64,000 nucleotides of DNA from CAVQJU01 sp963755195. GTDB lineage: Bacteria; Acidobacteriota; Vicinamibacteria; Vicinamibacterales; CAVVIG01. Position 1 is the stretch's first letter, and each line of letters starts with the position of its first letter. The notes beneath the pieces were generated by a model, which worked only from the letters and a program-made list of their open reading frames with translations, did not search any database and was not told the origin of the DNA. Where the stretch lies: contig CAVWIZ010000002.1 of NCBI GenBank assembly GCA_963755195.1, forward strand, positions 1,550,001 to 1,614,000, in the 5' to 3' direction. The position numbers and the translations under genes are program-made. Below, piece by piece: positions 20,047-30,054 of this stretch.

Positions 20047-20493
20047 TCAGGGAGTCGCTCCGCGCTGTGGCGGCTCCGGACCACCGGGATTCGGTCCCCC
20101 GGCGAGCAGCTCTTCCCCCTTTTCGTTCTCAATCTTCAGCACCAGTCCGGACTCGCCGCCGGCTCGCGATGGCGCGACGGTGACGACGATTCTGGCGCCG
20201 TACGGAAGGGCCTCGACCGAGCGCTTCCTCGTCCAGCCGTTTCGAATCAGCGCCGCTGGATTCGCCAGCAGCTCACCACTCCAGTGCGTGACCGCGCCTT
20301 TGCCGTCCGTCACGTCGAAAAAGAGTTGCGCGTGCGGGTTGACGTACTTGAACTCGGTGACCACCGCGTTGGCGGTGAACTGCTTCGATCGATCGTAGTT
20401 GATATTCGTCCCGTGATGCGCGCTGACACCGGCGATCCAGGCGAGCACAGCGGCGGCGGCGAATCCGGACGTCCTGAGATGTGCAGTGTGCAT
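20047..20493 (-). CDS. DUF6152-family secreted protein
   Basis: This intact 148-residue protein has a signal peptide ending in SAHHG. It matches the DUF6152 pattern: HH immediately after cleavage, TANAVVTEFKYVNPHAQLFFDV, HWSGELLANPAALIRNGW, then a small beta-domain. NPHA and the mature N-terminal His pair are the conserved points and could bind a metal, which is inference. It starts 1 nt after the stop of the 20495 gene, so translation is coupled. The function of the family is unknown; relatives often sit beside other secreted proteins of unknown function. Confidence 0.82.
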   Translation of the reverse strand: MHTAHLRTSGFAAAAVLAWIAGVSAHHGTNINYDRSKQFTANAVVTEFKYVNPHAQLFFDVTDGKGAVTHWSGELLANPAALIRNGWTRKRSVEALPYGARIVVTVAPSRAGGESGLVLKIENEKGEELLAGGPNPGGPEPPQRGATP

Positions 20494-20494
20494 G

Positions 20495-21466
20495 TTATCG
20501 GCCTCGCGAAGACGGCGATGCGGCCGGCTTGCCGGTACCGGCCGGATCGCGAATCAAGCGGTTGAATTCCGTCTCGTTGGCCGGCGCGCACAGGTCCTCG
20601 AGTAGCGATGGCCATCCGGAAGACTTGATGAAGTCCTTCGGCAGCAGATGCATCCGCTTGATTTCGCCCACCCATGGCTTCGCATAGTACTTCGGATCGA
20701 CAATGGTCATCTTCAACTCCAGCGTGTCGTAATTGGTGCGGGTATACCGTTCCTGCAGCACCATCGCATCGCTGTGCGGGTAGCCGAAGTAGTCGATCCA
20801 CGTGCGCTCGTCGTAGCCGGTTGACTCGACGACGAGCGTATTGCCCTCCCAGTATCCGGCCGAGTATCCCCACCACCTCGGAAGATCGATATCGTCCGGC
20901 TTCGGAAGCTTGCGGCCGTCGGTCCAGATCGTACGCAGGCCGTACCCCCACTGGAAATGTTGATAGATGCGATCGGGCAGCGCGATGAACTCGACCGGGT
21001 CGGGGTAGAGGATCGCCCGCGGCACTCCCATGGGATTGCACGTGCCATACGTGTCGTTGCCGAGCGCCGGAGGCTGGGCCCGCCTCCGCCCGATGTGCTC
21101 TTCCGGGTGCACCTTCGCGTCTTCGCTGTCTTTCGCCCTGCCGTATGACGGGATGTTCCTGTCAAACGCCGCCTGTCCCGCCGGCGTGAACACGGGGAAC
21201 TCGAAGCTGTAGCCACGGTCGCCGCAGTCGCGGCATCTGCCGCCGCCACCGAACCCGTTTCCGTTCGGTGACCAGATGCCCGCGAGGTCGTGCGGGTCAA
21301 ACGGCAGGTTCGAGTCGAACAACTTCAGATAGCCCGGCCCGCCACGGCCTCGCGCCGGTGCGGGCGGTGTGCCTGGAGCCGCCCCGCGCCCGCGGTCCTG
21401 GGCAGTGGCAGCGGTGGCGCTGGCGGTGAGAACCACGACGGCGACAAGCAGCGGCACGTTTCTCAT
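20495..21466 (-). CDS. Secreted DLSGxW-family protein (long type), function unknown
   Basis: This intact 323-residue protein has a signal peptide (MRNVPLLVAVVVLTASATAATAQ) and an Arg/Gly/Pro-rich linker. The mature part has HDLAGIWSPNGNG and a CRDCGDRGY segment (two Cys, possible metal or disulfide). It continues with CNPMGVPRAILYPDPVEFI, GYSAGYWEGNTLVVESTGY, DERTWIDYFGYPHSD and VDPKYYAKPWVGEI. Its ATG overlaps the TonB-receptor stop (TGATG), so it is translated together with the receptor. No heme CxxCH or known catalytic motif is present. Confidence 0.78.
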   Translation of the reverse strand: MRNVPLLVAVVVLTASATAATAQDRGRGAAPGTPPAPARGRGGPGYLKLFDSNLPFDPHDLAGIWSPNGNGFGGGGRCRDCGDRGYSFEFPVFTPAGQAAFDRNIPSYGRAKDSEDAKVHPEEHIGRRRAQPPALGNDTYGTCNPMGVPRAILYPDPVEFIALPDRIYQHFQWGYGLRTIWTDGRKLPKPDDIDLPRWWGYSAGYWEGNTLVVESTGYDERTWIDYFGYPHSDAMVLQERYTRTNYDTLELKMTIVDPKYYAKPWVGEIKRMHLLPKDFIKSSGWPSLLEDLCAPANETEFNRLIRDPAGTGKPAASPSSRGR

Positions 21467-24400
21467 CAGAACACCAGTTTAGCGGCAAACTGGACCTGCC
21501 GCGGGGCGAGCGCTGTCGTGATCTGACCCGCGCTCGGATTGAGAACGGCTCCTCCATCGGCTGTGGCGATGAAGACGGACGGGGTCGGCGCGCCGTAATT
21601 CACGCGATTGAACAGGTTGAAGACTTCGGCGCGAAACTGCAGGTACATGGCGGAGGTCAAATGGACGTTCTTCGTAATCCCGAGATCGGTAGTGAAGAGT
21701 CCGGGGCCGCGGAGCGAATTTCTTCCGACACCGGTACCGAGTGTTCCGGCCGCCGGCAGCACGAACCGTGTGGGGTCGAAGTATCGCGCGATACAGCCGC
21801 ACGCCGGGTCGAGCGTTCCTCCCGTGACGGCGTCGTCGAGCGACTGGCCTGAAGCCAGGTTCGGCCGCTGGGTCCCCCCGGTTTGCAGGCCGGACTGATC
21901 GAAGCCCACCAGAGGCGTGAAGGGCGCGCCGCTCACGGCCGTCACAATCGCCGACACCTGCCAGCCATCGACCAGACGGTTCGCGTTGAACGGCAGCTGA
22001 TAGATCACGCTCGCTCTCAGATTCTGCGTGCGATCGATCAGGCACGGCCCGTAGTCGTAGTTCAGATCATAGGGATTGGTCGCGGCTGTTCCACCCTCGA
22101 AGGTGGAGTTTCCGGAGGTCAGATCGCGGCAACGTGACAACGTGTACGACACCTGCGACTGCACGTTGCCTGAGAACCGCCGATTGAATGCCGCCTGCAG
22201 GGCATGATAGTCGGACGTCCCCAGCGTGTTCGCACTGACCAGCGCGGCGAACACAGGATTCACGCGCGCGTTCGAGATCGTCTGCGCGCCGGCGCGCACG
22301 CCGTAGACCACTGTCCCATCCGCCAGCGTCCTCGGAGTCACGGGATTGGTGTCTCGCTGCTGCTGAAGATGATCGCCGTGGCTTCCGACATAGGCGACGG
22401 TGAGGCTGGTGTTCCTGAGAAGCTCTCGCTGGACGTTGACATTCCACTGATGCAGCCGCGGGGCATCGCCCATCGCGTAGTCGAGCGCCTGCATCTGCGA
22501 CACCTGCGAGGCGCTCGGATTGGGCGTTGGAAACACCGGGGGCGGCACGCCGGGAATCGGCAGACGAACCTGCGCTCCAAGACCGAACGGCGGATTCAGC
22601 GCGTAGGCCGGACCCAATCGATTCGCCGTAATCGGGCTGTGAAAGATGCCGTAGCCGGCGCGGATCGCGGTTTTGTGATTGCTCGACGGGTCAAAGGCGA
22701 TGCCCACGCGAGGCTCCCAGTCGTGCAGCGTGGGGTTGCTCGCGAACGCCTGCGGAATCGGCGTGAAGCCGGTCGATTGCGCGAGATTGACGAGCGCCTG
22801 GGCCTTGTCGATCACAGGATTGCCTCGAGGGTCGTACCGCAGCCCGAGGTTGAGCGTGACTCTCGGCGACACGCGCCACTCGTCGTGCACGTAGCTCGTC
22901 AGACGCCATTCCTCGATGTTTCGCGCGGCATCCGTCTGACCGGGCAGCGCTCCCAGAAACAGCGACGGCTGGTTCTGGAGGAACGCGGTCAGCGATGGAA
23001 AGGTCCAGGCCCCGTCGCCGAACAACGGCAGGTTGACGAACGTCGTCTGCCGCTCATACTCCACTCCGACTTTCACGGAATGGCTGCCACGAGTCCAGAT
23101 CAGATCGTCGCCCACGATCACGCGCGTCTGCCGCTGCGTGAACGGCAGCACCTGATTGCCGCCAAGGCCGACGACTCCGGACCCGGCCGCGACAGTGCCG
23201 CTCAGCCGGCCCGGAAAAAACACGAGCAGCCCGTTGTCGAGATCGGTGCGGGACGCCAACTCCTGCTGTCCGTGTGAACCCGAAGCGCAGCGCCGAGGTG
23301 AATCGCGGGGTCACCACGCGCCGCACTTCGGCGGTCAGATAGTGGTTGCCTGTCTGGTCGCTGCTGTTCCACAACGGAACCGGCGACCCTGAATTCGGCT
23401 CGAACACCGTCGCGACGTCGCCGGTATACCGCGCGAACAGAGAGGTGTTGTTCGTCATCGTGTAGTCGAGCCGGCCGACAAAGTAGTTCTCGTGGCCGGG
23501 CACGGTGTTGGTCACGTCGACCAGTCCGACGCCCTGCGCCGCCTGCGCCGGCGGTCTGACGCGTTGGCACAGGATAGAGGGCCAGCACTGGCGCAATCGC
23601 AGGGTTCACACCGACTCTGACGCCGTTGATCACCCCGTTACGCGCGCCGAGATCGGGAACGGTGATCGTCTGCGTTTGTCCGAGGTCCTGCCGCAGCCCT
23701 TCGTAGTTGAAGAAGAAGAACGCCTTGTTCCTGATAAGGGGGCCGCCGATGCTGACGCCGAACTGATTCTTGTTCAGGGTCGGATCCGGGCGTCCCAACA
23801 GCGCATCGAAGTAGTTCGAAGCGTCCAGCTTGTTGTTACGGAAATACTCGAACATCGACCCGTGCATCTGATTGGTGCCGGACTTGGTGATGGCGTTGAC
23901 CGCCACACCATTTCCGCCGAACTGGGCACTATAGGTGTTGGTCAACACCTGATACTCCGCGATCGCGTCCACGCCGAGGGTCGTGCCCAGCTGTCCGGAC
24001 CCGCTGCCCCGGTTCCAGTAGTTCTGCACGTTCGTGTTGTCCATGAGGAACACCTGACCTTCGGGACGCGCGCCGGATACCGTATATTGCGGCTGGCGTC
24101 CGAAGAACTGCTGGAACAGTCCCGCCGCGGTCGGCACTTCATTCGCGCCCGGCGCGAGCGTGATGAGACGCGAGTAGCTGCGATCGATCAGCGGCAGCTC
24201 GGCCATCTGCTTCTGTTCAATCACGGTCCCGAGCGCGGCCGACACGGTATCGACGATGGGCGCGGCGGCTGTTACGGTGATCGTTTCGGCGACACTGGAC
24301 GGCCCCAGCGAGAAATCCACGAGGATCTGGCTGCCGACGACGAGTCGAATGGCGGGGCGAACCACCTTCTGAAATCCGGACAGAGACGCATCGACATCGT

Positions 24401-24645
24401 AGGTCCCCGGCAGCAGATCAGCGACGGAGTACCGGCCCTGCGAGTCCGCGACCGTCGTCTGAATGACGCTCGTCTCGGTGTTCGTCACATTGATAGTCGC
24501 GCCAGGCAACACCGCGCCTGTCTTGTCGGTCACGGTTCCCAGAATGGCGCCGCGCACGGCCTGCGCGGCCGACGCGCGGGCATTGGCGACGCAGACAAGG
24601 ATGAGACATGGCAGCAGCCAGCCGGCGAACCGACGTTCTCAGCAT
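21466..24645 (-). CDS. Cna-B/carboxypeptidase-regulatory TonB-dependent receptor (frameshifted)
   Basis: This outer-membrane receptor has about 1060 residues. Two ATGs at 24651 and 24645 follow CCAGAGGAG, and the second has the better spacing. The signal sequence (GWLLPCLILVCVANARASA) needs a frame change near 24625. The regulatory-like domain is GTVTDKTGAVLPGATINVTN ... GRYSVADLLPGTYDV. The plug follows with VDTVSAALGTVIEQKQMAEL and VSGARPEGQVFLMDNTNVQ, and then a large barrel. The C-terminus is AAKLVF with terminal Phe. Further frame changes lie near 23560 and 23265. It belongs to the acidobacterial OmpA/Oar-like TonB receptor group. Neighbours suggest import of an oligomer or ester processed by the co-transcribed secreted proteins. 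Confidence 0.85.
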
Positions 24646-24731
24646 CCACATCTCCTCTGGCAAGCGGATTCCGCGATGTTTGTGAAGTGACCACAACGCC
24701 GCGACTATGCCTTCGCGCTTCCCATCTGCAT

Positions 24732-24747
24732 AATCGTTTGTTCGGAT
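24732..24747 (-). promoter_or_regulatory. Shared 16-nt motif upstream of the TonB receptor
   Basis: ATCCGAACAAACGATT on the minus strand matches 15 of 16 positions with ATCCGCACAAACGATT at 25975-25990, upstream of the cytochrome gene. It lies about 87 nt before the receptor start. It is a possible operator common to both genes, with no experimental support. Confidence 0.4.
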
Positions 24748-24750
24748 GCT

Positions 24751-24773
24751 GAGCATCGGCTTGCTCGATGCTC
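24751..24773 (-). other. Hairpin after the cytochrome stop codon
   Basis: GAGCATCG and CGATGCTC form a perfect 8-bp stem with a 7-nt loop, 11 nt beyond the cytochrome stop. No T-run follows, so it is not a classical terminator. It may stabilise the transcript or slow read-through into the receptor gene. Confidence 0.4.
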
Positions 24774-24784
24774 GGCCGCGCGTC

Positions 24785-25924
24785 TCACTTCAGCGGGCGG
24801 GCGGGTTGAGGCGTGGCGAATGTGGACGATTCCACCGGTACGTTGATGTGCACCTCAGACAGCTCTATGGTCGACCGTCCGTCGGTCCACGTCGTCGTCC
24901 ACCGAAACGGCATTCGGTGACCGGCGACGTCGCGGTAATCCGAGAAATCAATCTGGATCGGTACGCTCCCGACGGCCGTGTCCGCGAGTCGAAGGGCGCG
25001 CACCAGCAGGCCGGATTCGTCGAAATACAGATTGATCGGAAGCTGCCCCGGATTCCTCCCCTGCAGCACCTGGACGTCCTTGTCCTCGAGCGTGGTGAGC
25101 CCGACCCGCCATTCTCTGAATGACTGTTTGATGGCCGATGGAAATGGCAGGAGCGCCTCCACTCGGGCTCCCGCGAGGTTGCCGCCAGTCAGCGGCATCA
25201 ATAGCATCGGACGGTCGGCCGAGGCGACCCAGGCCTGGCTTCCGTCGTACGTCCTGACGCTGTCGCCGAACCGCGCATGGACAATCGTGGCGCGTGAGTC
25301 CGGACTCCTGCTGAAAATCTCGACCGGTACTTTTCGGTGATCGGTGTCGTATCCCTCGTATGTGCCGCTGGCCACCACGCTGCTCAGTTCGGCGGCCTTC
25401 TGTGTTCCGCCGAGTGCCTGGAAATATTTCTCGAAGACGGCATCTGCCGACGGCATTCCACTTGACGGAAACGCCTCAATGTCGTTCGGATCTTCAGGCG
25501 GGGCGCTGTACTGGATCGCAAGGCTCGGAATGACTCTTGGGCGCTGGTCACCCCGATGACACGTGTAGCATGTGATGGCCCGAACACCTCCGAAATTCTC
25601 TTTGTTGATCGTGTTCATGAGCCGCAGCATTCTGCGCGCGGTCTGCTTCAGGCGCGTGTCCACCGCATAACTGTCCCAGGTCGTGCTGTTGTCGGCCGCG
25701 TGGCAGTCGGAACAGTTCAGACCCGTTGCTGCGGAAAACATCCCCATCGTGTCCATGAATTCATCGACAGGAATCCCCTTCAGCAACTGCACGTTCTTGA
25801 AGACGTCTTCCGTCAGCGCTGGCCGCGCGGCCGGCGTACGTTGCGCGTAAGCGACGTCCGCGCCTGAGAGCCCGAGCACCGCAGAACCCACAAGCACCAC
25901 GACCTGCGGCCATTGATATCTCAT
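24785..25924 (-). CDS. Di-heme cytochrome c fused to a LolA-like domain
   Basis: This intact protein of about 379 residues is exported by a signal peptide (MRYQWPQVVVLVGSAVLGLSGADVAYA). Residues about 35-130 resemble the photosynthetic reaction-centre cytochrome c subunit fold, with heme sites C71-SD-CH (LNCSDCHA) and C119-YT-CH (ITCYTCHRG), and Met residues in MDTMGMF before the first. From about residue 150 a beta-rich domain follows (VFEKYFQALGGTQKAAEL ... VEIFSR), similar to LolA-like lipid-binding folds. Such cytochromes are frequent in non-phototrophic acidobacteria, where the electron partner is unknown. It precedes the TonB receptor by 139 bp, with a common motif upstream of both. Confidence 0.84.
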   Translation of the reverse strand: MRYQWPQVVVLVGSAVLGLSGADVAYAQRTPAARPALTEDVFKNVQLLKGIPVDEFMDTMGMFSAATGLNCSDCHAADNSTTWDSYAVDTRLKQTARRMLRLMNTINKENFGGVRAITCYTCHRGDQRPRVIPSLAIQYSAPPEDPNDIEAFPSSGMPSADAVFEKYFQALGGTQKAAELSSVVASGTYEGYDTDHRKVPVEIFSRSPDSRATIVHARFGDSVRTYDGSQAWVASADRPMLLMPLTGGNLAGARVEALLPFPSAIKQSFREWRVGLTTLEDKDVQVLQGRNPGQLPINLYFDESGLLVRALRLADTAVGSVPIQIDFSDYRDVAGHRMPFRWTTTWTDGRSTIELSEVHINVPVESSTFATPQPARPLK

Positions 25925-25968
25925 CCGGCGGGCCTCCCGGCTGCAACTATCTGTCGTTCTCTGGCGGT

Positions 25969-25998
25969 TTGGACAATCGTTTGTGCGGATACGTCCAA
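25969..25998. promoter_or_regulatory. Dyad enclosing the shared motif upstream of the cytochrome gene
   Basis: TTGGAC-N18-GTCCAA is a perfect 6-bp inverted repeat, 45-74 nt upstream of the cytochrome start. The 16-nt motif shared with the TonB receptor upstream region lies between the arms (25975-25990). It could be an operator; the arms are not repeated at the receptor copy. Confidence 0.4.
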
Positions 25999-26127
25999 TC
26001 CGGCAGCTCGATAGCCGTTGCGTGGTTCCGCGCCTGGCGAGGTGCACCTATTGCGAGCGGGATCTTGAAGACATGCGTGAATGGACGCCTTCTGGCGTCC
26101 GGATCGAACGTGAGTGTGCAGCTTTTA

Positions 26128-27879
26128 TCAGGGCTGGTTGCACCGGTACGATGACGCCGACGCCACTGGCCCGGTCACGTATCTCGGATACGAAGGATAC
26201 GAACAGAGCGGCAGGCTCTTCTCGCCCGCAGTCACGGTGACGGACATGCCCGGCGCGACGCCGCGCTCAACCCAGTCGAACAGCAGGCCAAGGCGATCGT
26301 AGGTGTTGGGCACCGGCGCAACGGGAAGCGTCTGGCCGTCGCCGCTGGTCGCGTAGTTCGTCCCGCTCAGGCCGTGGCCGGTCTGCGGCATGACGAAGAA
26401 GCGGGCGAATCGATCGACCTGCGCACGGCCCATCTTGTCGACGACCGACTGGTAGAAATCGAGCTGCGATCCCGGAGACGCCAGCGTGTCGTTCGTGCCG
26501 ATGGCGACGATCATCTTGCCGCCGCGACGCGCGAACGCGCTGAAATCGGGGTTGGTCGAGTCGAGAATCTCCGACAGGAAGCGCCGTCGCTCGTTGAGCG
26601 GGCCGCCTTCGACGTAGTCAAGCGGGTTGGCTTTGACGTCCTGCATCAGGAAGCCGGTGACGCCGAGGACGCCGAGGTGCGAGTGCATGGGCGCATCAGC
26701 CGGCGCGCCTTCCTGTCCCCGGAATCGGGCCGGCAGGATCAGACCGCTGCCCGATGGATCGGTGTTGGGCGTCCACATGCCGAACTCGCGGACGCCGTTG
26801 GCGAGCGGCGACGCAAACTTGTAGTGCGAGTACACGAACTCGAGCGTCGAGATCTGGCCGTCGGTGAGGCAGGCGTTCGCGCTCGTGTCGGACGGATCGG
26901 GATCGACGTTGTTCGGGCAGCGCTTCGCGGCCCATGGATGGCGGTTGGCCGCGCCGCGGCTCAGGTCGAAGATCGCGCGGCAGGCCATGTAGTTGTTCAT
27001 GATGCCGTCCACCAGGCCGTCGAGCCCGTCGCACTGCCGCACGAACTCGCCGCGGATCGCGTTGATCTTGGCCGGCGTCACCCAGTTGGCCAGCGGCTTC
27101 TCGTGGATGCGGATGAGCTCCGGCGCGAGCATCAGCGACGAGAAGTTCACGATCGGCACGTTGGCCGCAACGCCGTCGTAGTCGGCCGGATAGCGTTGCG
27201 CGACGGTCAGGGCTTCGCGGCCGCCCTGCGACGTGCCGATGTAGTAGTTGAACCGCGGGCGCTCGCCGTACATGCGCTGGATCAGCACCATCGCGGCGTC
27301 GTGCGTCTTCTTCATCTGCGCGTAGCCGAAGTTGCGGATCACTTCCTCGTTGAGCGCCCAGTCCTGATCGGCGGGCGCGGGCGGCGGCCCGCCGCGGCGG
27401 CCGAACGCCGGCAGCTGGTGGCCCGAGTCGCTGCCGTAAGTCGCGAAGCCGCGCTGCAGGAGCGACGGTCCACCGGCGCCGAACTCGCCGCCAGCTGAGG
27501 TTCGGGATGATGCCGTTGTTGCCGCCGCCGCCCATCTGCGCCCCCCGGCGGTTCCACGACGCCGGCAGGATCACGCGGAAGTTGATGACGCGCGCCGTCG
27601 GCGCGGTGTCGACCGGCGCGAACACGCCGTCGACGCGGCAGTGCGCGGGCACCGTGTCGGTGGCCGCGACCCACGCGGCCTGAAGCGTGACACTTCGCAC
27701 CGGCTCCCCGATTTCCTCCGGCGCGATCGTCGCCACGAGCGACGGCGCGGTGCAGTCCGCTTCGGTCACGATGCGGTTCGTGCTCGTCGCCGCGGCGCGA
27801 ACATCCTGCGCAGCGCCGGCATCGGGAATCCCCGTGACGACGGCGACGCGGTGACGAGAGTTGCGAGACGGGCCCTCAT
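26128..27879 (-). CDS. Tannase/feruloyl-esterase family protein (frameshifted)
   Basis: This secreted alpha/beta hydrolase of the tannase family (PF07519) has about 583 residues. It would cleave esters of phenolic acids such as gallate or ferulate. The ATG at 27879 plus a frame change near 27845 gives the signal peptide MRARLATLVTA/VAVVTGIPDAGAAQ. Then come TEADCTAPSL, INFRVILPASWN and MGGGGNNG. The nucleophile motif is YIGTSQGGREAL. A Ca-binding lid region lies about CRAIFDLSRGA, followed by the acid region IVAIGTNDTLASPGSQ and the His in FVMPQTGHGLSG. Additional frame changes lie near 27500-27340. It is 94 nt downstream of the 27974 hydrolase, at the end of a four-gene unidirectional group. 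Confidence 0.83.
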
Positions 27880-27973
27880 TGTTGGTCTCCTATCAAAATC
27901 GAGGCAAGACTCCGCCGTGCCGTCGACAGCGGCACCTGGGGGGTCGTGGAATTGCCGCGATGACGCAGCCGCT

Positions 27974-28946
27974 TCAATGGCCGCCAACGGCTGCCGGGAA
28001 CTGCTTCCGCTGCAGCGACCACTGCGCGTCCGACACAGCCCGCAGTGCTCACCCACGAACCGTCCCGCGCTCTGCCTGTCGCCACGAAGCTGCCAGTCGA
28101 GCCAGCTCACGGCGACCGACGCCGCCGCGCCGCCGTTGGGCTCGAGATACGTGCCGCCGTGCCCGACGGGCAGATTGGCCACCGCGACCGGCACGTGCGA
28201 GATCCGCGCGAAGTCGTCCATGCCGTTCGGATACGCGATGTCCTTGGGGCCGCCGAGGATGTAGATCGTCGGCGTGTGCAGCGTCGTCAGCACGTCCTTG
28301 CGGACGTCCATGCCGGGATGGCGCCCGGGCCGTCGTTCAGCACGCCGGTGTTGTGCAGCACCATCGTCTTCACGCGCGGATCCTTCGCCACCTGAAGCGC
28401 CTGCAGCCCGCCACAGCTCCAGCCGGAGTACGCGACGAGCGCGGGATCGAGGCGACCGAAGAACGGGCTGCCGGACCGGACGTTTTCGGCAAGCGCCCAG
28501 TCGATCGCGTCGGTGAGGTCGGACGCCTTCGTGCGCGGCGGTAGGATCTGACCGGGTTGTGCTGCCGGCACGCGGCTCGCGCGGCGGAGCGCCAGGCCCG
28601 CTCAGGATGCGGCCGCTCGCGATCACGAGATAGCCGTGCGACGCGATCTCGAGCAGGTGGAAACGGCTGCTCGCGCCGTCGTCGGAACATCCGCCGTTGC
28701 CCCAGGCCACGACACCCAGCTTCACGGCGCCAAGCGCGGCGAGATCCTTCGGGCGGTAGACGACATGTGCCGGCGAGGGACGCGACTTCCTCTTTGATCG
28801 CGGGGAAACGCCCGGTGCCCGGCGTGTCAGGACGATTGTTGCTGCTCGGCGGGCTGCTGCGCGGCGGCAGCGGCGGCGGTGACGACGAACACGAGCACGG
28901 CCAGGAGCGGCCACGACACCACGCGGCGGACATCAGGACTGATCAT
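27974..28946 (-). CDS. Secreted alpha/beta hydrolase (several frameshifts)
   Basis: This exported protein has about 324 residues. The ATG at 28946 gives MISPDVRRVVSWPLLAVLV and an Ala-rich signal end. Then come GTGRFPAIKEEVASLAGH and VVYRPKDLAALGAVKLGVVA, WGNGGC (oxyanion region), LLEIASHGYLVIASG, and the nucleophile GWSCGGLQAL. The acid region TPTIYILGGPKDIAYPNG, the His VGHGGTYL and the end SWLDWQLRGD follow. At least four single-base frame changes are needed, and the last one near 28035 gives DAQWSLQRKQF and a TGA at 27974. The family is polysaccharide/PET-esterase-like (dienelactone-hydrolase clan). Substrate is unknown; neighbours suggest plant esters. Confidence 0.72.
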
Positions 28947-29022
28947 GCGCGGCAGTATCGCACGTGAGAACGAGTGATGAACATGCAAGCTTTCGTCCAA
29001 TGGTCAGACCGGCGCCGCCGTC

Positions 29023-30032
29023 TTACTGCATCGACAGCCGCTGCGCCTCCGCGCAGTCAGCGCCCATCTCGAAATACCGCAGCACCGTCGCCGTGTCGGT
29101 CTCGTACGGGTGCTTCTCGCCCGCCGTGCGCGGCAGCTGCACGATGCGCACGCGATCGTAGGCGCGGTCGAACTCGGTGTGGTTCGTCATCACGACCGTC
29201 GCGCCGGCCGCCGCCGCCGCCTTCGCCGTCTTGCGCTGGCTGTCGCGGTAGATGGCGAAGTTCTCCGCCCGCCGCGGGAAGTTGAACGCCGTGCCGCCGG
29301 CGTACGCGACCACCACCGGGCGTCCGCCTGTCCTTGACCGGGAAGATGTACGACAGCGTACCCGGCGTGTGACCCGGCGTGGCGATCACGTCGACGGTCG
29401 TGTCGCCGAGCGTGATCCTCGTGCCTTCGGGTCCGACGACGACGTCGCGCTTGTGGCACGCCGCCGGGCGCCGACGCGGGACGCTGGAGCGTCGAATCCC
29501 AATCCGCCGCGCCCATCACGATCTTTGCGCCGTAGCGGCTCTGGAGCAGCGCCGCGCCCTGGTCGTGATCGCCGTGCGCGTGGCTGATCAGCACGTACTT
29601 GATGTTGCGCGGGTCGAGACCGAGCGTCGTCAGGCCCTCGACGATCTCGGGCTCGATGGCGTAGTCGAACAGCGTGTCGATGAGGACGATGCCGTCGGTC
29701 GTCGTCAGGGCCCAGGAGGAGTGAATTTTCGTGCCGACGAAGTAGAGGTTGTCGAAGACTTTGTAGGGCTTTGCGTACCAGAGCGCGCGGTCAGGCACGG
29801 TGCGGGCGGCGGGCGGCGCAGCGCCTCGGCCCGCAGCGCCCCGGCCGCGGCGCCTGGAGATTGTCGGGCGCCACACAGATGCGAAGGAACGTGCCTGCGT
29901 AGTCGAGTACCCGCGGCGCGCTTGGCAGCCTTCACGAGGCTTTCAGGTGTGGCTTGGCGGCGGCGCCTGGGCGTGAACCGTCAACGTCATCGCACCGGAC
30001 ACCGCGGCCACGAACAGCAGATAGCCCCTCAT
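29023..30032 (-). CDS. Secreted MBL-fold metallohydrolase (several frameshifts)
   Basis: This exported MBL-fold enzyme has about 336 residues. The ATG at 30032 follows AGAGGAG and begins a signal peptide (MRGYLLFVAAVSGAMTLTVHAQ). Core motifs are YKVFDNLYFVGTKIHSSWAL, ISHAHGDHDQGAALLQ (intact metal site), IVMGAADWD, ATPGHTPGTLSYIF, TAFNFPR and VVMTNHTEFD. The frame changes at least three times (about 29935, 29460 and 29320). The pattern is that of class B3-like secreted lactamase homologues, similar to the 16347 gene. It is 23 nt downstream of the beta-helix gene, so it is probably in one operon. Substrate is unknown. Confidence 0.78.
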
Positions 30033-30054
30033 CGCACTCTCCTCTCGCGGCGCG

